NCBI GenBank assembly: GCA_022494885.1
Contig: JAGVSM010001150.1
Location: 215,149-279,148, forward strand
Source: Micrasema longulum
Taxonomy: Eukaryota > Arthropoda > Insecta > Trichoptera > Brachycentridae
DNA: 64,000 nucleotides
Direction: 5' to 3'
The notes under the pieces are model-generated. The model worked only from the letters and a program-made list of their open reading frames with translations. It was not told where the DNA came from and did not search any database. Position numbers and translations under genes: made by a program. Shown piece after piece: positions 61,251 to 64,000 of the stretch (positions are counted from its first letter, which is position 1; each line of letters starts with the position of its first letter).

Positions 61251-61600
61251 AGGGAAAAATCCCATACTACGAATACCAATAAAAGTATATGAAATAGATT
61301 TAGAATAAAAAAAAATATTTTTCAATCAATATGGATATTGTTGATAAATGTTTTTTTTCATACGTAAATGTGAAAAAGAAATTGAATAAAAATACGTTGC
61401 GAGAAAAACGCGACGTGTTTGGCCTTGGTAGTTGTGACATCAATATTCGTGAGTGTTCTAAACTAATTACAATGGCCAGGAACAAATAGACATGAATCGT
61501 GACGTATTAGGGGCGTGGCCAATGGAATGACCGTTTTTGCGGGAATTTAAAATAACAAATTAAAAAATATTTCTTAAGCTACTAATAATTGAAAATGTGA
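61251..61600 (+). mobile_element. TA-flanked MITE, decayed copy
   Basis: Matches 63118-63496: ACTACGAATACCAATAAAAG, CAATATGGATATTG, AAAAACGCGACGTGTTTGG, AATCGTGACGTATTAGGGGC, GTGGCCAATGGAATGACC, TTTTTGCGGGAAT. Left end reads TAGGGAAAAATCCC. The right terminal repeat is no longer recognisable. Confidence 0.7.
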
Positions 61601-61689
61601 AATACAACCAGAACCCTTAACTGGTGTTTTTTTTGTTAAATATTCTGAATAAGGAAATCGAGTGAAAACATGTCCGCTTTATTGAGTAG

Positions 61690-61832
61690 TGGTTCAAAAG
61701 GTTCGATTCTTTGCAGGGTGAATGTTGTTGAAACTGCAATATTTCATTGATCCTGGACTGGCACCTGAAGTTTAGAACTGATCACCTCACCTTCAAGTAA
61801 CAGATGATCGAAATGTGCTGCATTTAGTTTAC
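61690..61832 (+). mobile_element. SINE-A, partial
   Basis: B box GGTTCGATTCTTTGC, then GATCCTGGACTGGCACCTGA, ACTGATCACCTCACCTTCA, GATCGAAATGTGCTGC. First part of head and 3' end are missing. Confidence 0.65.
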
Positions 61833-61844
61833 TAATTCACTTTT

Positions 61845-62312
61845 CTTAAAGGTGACAACTTCGGACGATTTTTGTCTTCTCCAAGAGGATATATCTTATA
61901 CTTGTGAATAGGGAAGGCGAAACAAACTTAGGTTTATTGTTTCCAAGTGTTCGGTCACGTCATTCACTAAGGCTCAAAAAACAATTTTTTGCTACAAAAT
62001 GAAAGACCAGAATCTGATACGAACATCAAATGTTAAGGATCTGTGAGCACCTTGACGTTTCATGATCACATAGAGGCAATCAGTGGTAAATCATTGAAGA
62101 TGTTAGGATTCGTTGTGCTTACTGCCAAGGTTTTCGAAAATACCCGCGTACTGAGAACTCTTTACAACTCCTCGGTGCGAAGTAGACTCAAGAGTGGCTC
62201 GATGAATTGGGGGCCACATGAACTGAAGTACAATCTTTTGATAGAGAAAATCCAAAAGAAGTTTCTGAGATATCTCTACATTGGAGAGTGTGGGTATTAT
62301 CCTTTCTGAAAA
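61845..62312 (+). pseudogene. Jockey-like LINE (family 2) RT C-terminal fragment
   Basis: 61848-62035 in broken frames corresponds to the post-catalytic region (KQFFATK, MKDQNLIRTSNVKDL). Then 62043-62306 encodes STLTFHDHIEAI, MLGFVVLTAKVFENTRVLRT, LYNSSVRSRLKSGSMNWGPH and IQKKFLRYLYIGECGYYPF. Opposite orientation to 28440-29770, which it resembles closely. A deletion separates DL from STLTF. No catalytic FADD. Confidence 0.8.
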
Positions 62313-62586
62313 GTAGCCGGGGAGTGCTAGCAATAGACTCAAGTCCGTTCTATCAAACATATGCCAATTGGCCGTAGGTTGAGGGACGACATTTCGAACA
62401 TTCATGACTCTAGTTATATACCTCGATGTTTAACAACAGTTTTTCCTGTCTCCTGTAAAAGTTGATTTAGAAGACGGTGTATTATTGGTCAAATTCTTTT
62501 TAAAGGCAATCTTTAACTGAATTTAAAAAGCGCTATGCTTTATCGTGTGCTCATATTTAGGGGAGTTTCTAGATTGTACATAAATC

Positions 62587-62919
62587 GTTGTTTAGTTTGT
62601 TTGTATAAACTACGTTCTGCCTTTCCGAAGCGGGATCTGGAGCGTACGGCGGCGGTCTCAATTTGGAACTAACACTATATCCCTTCACTTCACTGTATCG
62701 AAAAAGGTGATTGTACTGACCACGTGTATCTGATTGATCACAAATTGTCAATGAAAGCTTTGAAAGAGCCTATGTTTTGTTGTTCGCGGTTTATATTGTA
62801 AAGCAATATTAAATTTTCGCCTTATTAATTTTGAAAAATTGACAGTGAATATGCTAAACTGAAGAAAGAGGCTAGTCATTATTAACAGTTTCGGGGAAGG
62901 GGTGGGTGCTTTCATTGTA
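62587..62919 (+). mobile_element. Tail-less retroposon R, 5'-truncated copy, 10-bp TSD
   Basis: Starts GTTGTTTAGTTTGTTTG and follows the 10685-11116 element (minus) in order: ACTACGTTCTGCC, GCGGGATCTGGAGCGTACGG, TCTCAATTTGGAACTAACAC, GAAAAAGGTGATTGTACTGA, TGATTGATCACAAATTG, GAATATGCTAAACTGAAGAA, ending GTGGGTGCTTTCATTG. Flanked by TACATAAATC (62577-62586 and 62920-62929). Starts about 70 bp inside the longer copy but ends at the same base. Confidence 0.8.
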
Positions 62920-62929
62920 TACATAAATC

Positions 62930-63115
62930 TACAGTACCTGAGAATTTGCGAGCAATATAACTATACATTTACCAAGGTTGATATTTTTAATGACAATTAA
63001 CGTATATTTAAGTCAAAAGTCATAGAAATATTGAAAGAAGCACATATTTAATTTATTATTATTATTACATACATCTATTTAATTTCTTATATTCTACATG
63101 TGTTTTATTTAACAT
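62930..63115. other. Gene-free stretch
   Basis: AT-rich, with a short (ATT)n run at 63055-63067. Confidence 0.4.
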
Positions 63116-63117
63116 AA

Positions 63118-63496
63118 TAGGGAAATATCACATACCTACTACGAATACCGATAAAAATATATAAAATGGATTTAGAATAATTAATTGTATTTAATATCAA
63201 TATGGATATTGCCACTAGAAAAACGCGACATGTTTTGCATTGATAATTGTGACGTCAAGATTTGTGACGATGTTCTAAAAAAAATCAAATGGTAGTTTCA
63301 ACAAAGTTTAAAAAAACATAAATCGTGACGTATTAGGAGCGTGGCCAAGCAATGACCGTTTTTGCGGGAATCAAAAATTACAAAATTTAAAATATTTTTT
63401 ATGCTACTAATAAGCAGTATTTAAAAAAAAAATATTCTACAGTATTTCATTGACCCTTTTTGATTAAAAAATGTAAAAAAAAGTGATATTTCCCTA
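63118..63496. mobile_element. TA-flanked MITE with 12-bp TIRs
   Basis: Exact inverted ends TAGGGAAATATCAC (63118-63131) and GTGATATTTCCCTA (63483-63496). If TA is the target duplication, the TIR is GGGAAATATCAC, a Tc1/mariner-like arrangement. 375 bp, no transposase. Contains GACGTATTAGGAGCGTGGCC, shared with 61251-61600. Confidence 0.8.
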
Positions 63497-64000
63497 CTTT
63501 CATTATTGTCTTTAATGTAAACAAATGTTTTGGTGTGAGCGTGGGTGTCCTGCACTAATATACAAAGTACAAAGTCAATATATTTTGTTACTGTTTGTAC
63601 TGTTTACTGTTTGTTTACCTGATAAAAAAATAAATGACATATGTACCTCTTAATCGAGCAACGTGCAGACGAACGTAATAGATAAACTATAAAAAAGTCA
63701 TTTACGTTGTTGGAATATTGTCCTGTATGAAAAACGCGTTATATAGAATTCGCTGTATAGGAGGGTTCACAATTTTCGCTTCGCGGTATACGGAAACTGT
63801 GCTTAAGAATATCGCGTTATATGAGGGTTGGCTGTGTACATAAAATTATAATATTGAATAATCTCTGTCGGGATGTCATGTCATATTTAAGATATAAATT
63901 AAGGTACACTAAATGGTAAACAATTTTTTTTTTCAAATCCCAAATTGATTTTTATACAAGGAAACCTACACATCATTGATATTTTTTTCGTTTTTACACT
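63497..64000. other. Gene-free end of window
   Basis: AT-rich. 63725-63840 has CGCGTTATATAGAATTCGCTG and TATCGCGTTATATGAGGGTTG, a doubled CGCGTTATAT phrase typical of a short repeat, but no partner elsewhere. Confidence 0.35.

Overview
This is an AT-rich, intron-like stretch of an arthropod genome, most likely an insect. That rests on the mixture seen: many dead non-LTR retrotransposon ends (Jockey/CR1-like and RTE-like), tRNA-derived SINEs, hAT-like and TA-flanked MITEs, Penelope-like hammerhead motifs, and eukaryotic splice signals. I see no bacterial gene, no operon, no CRISPR array, no rRNA and no intact tRNA. The tRNA-like stretches are SINE heads whose acceptor stems cannot pair. Order and species cannot be fixed from the sequence alone.

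Layout. 0-3 kb: LINE remnants, an 11-bp minisatellite and a GC-rich 54-codon minus-strand ORF. 3-8.5 kb: an old dispersed repeat, a 70-bp satellite-like array, a LINE tail with an open frame, and a small palindromic repeat. 9-12.2 kb: two RTE-like fossils, one split by a 432-bp retroposon, plus a tRNA-headed SINE, all inside a possible TTAA-flanked element. 13-21 kb: SINE copies, a broken THAP-domain gene fragment, a hammerhead-like motif, a long palindrome and a LINE tail. 21-25 kb: LINE and SINE debris. 25.4-26.0 kb: a CpG-bearing block with CCAAT, E2F-like and YY1/Pho-like words and a splice donor, perhaps a promoter and first exon. 27.8-33.2 kb: a cluster of LINE ends, including the best-preserved reverse transcriptase in the window. 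33.4-37.9 kb: palindromes, LINE 3' ends, a TIR element with an internal hammerhead-bearing palindrome, and the best host exon candidate (37201-37276). 38-48.3 kb: LINE tails and three copies of a hAT-like MITE. 48.3-54.9 kb: SINEs, palindromes and hammerhead-like motifs. 55-61 kb: largely repeat-poor DNA without convincing genes. 61-63.5 kb: a TA-flanked MITE family, a LINE fragment and the second copy of the tail-less retroposon.

Reading as a whole: the window can be explained as the promoter, first intron and part of the second intron of one plus-strand host gene (non-coding exon ending near 26004, first coding exon 37201-37276), with transposable elements accumulated in and around the introns. 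The gene model is an inference. The most unusual material is a palindromic family with unequal ends and 10-15 bp target duplications, several hammerhead-like motifs in inverted arrangement, and a 5'-truncating retroposon without poly(A) that occurs twice.
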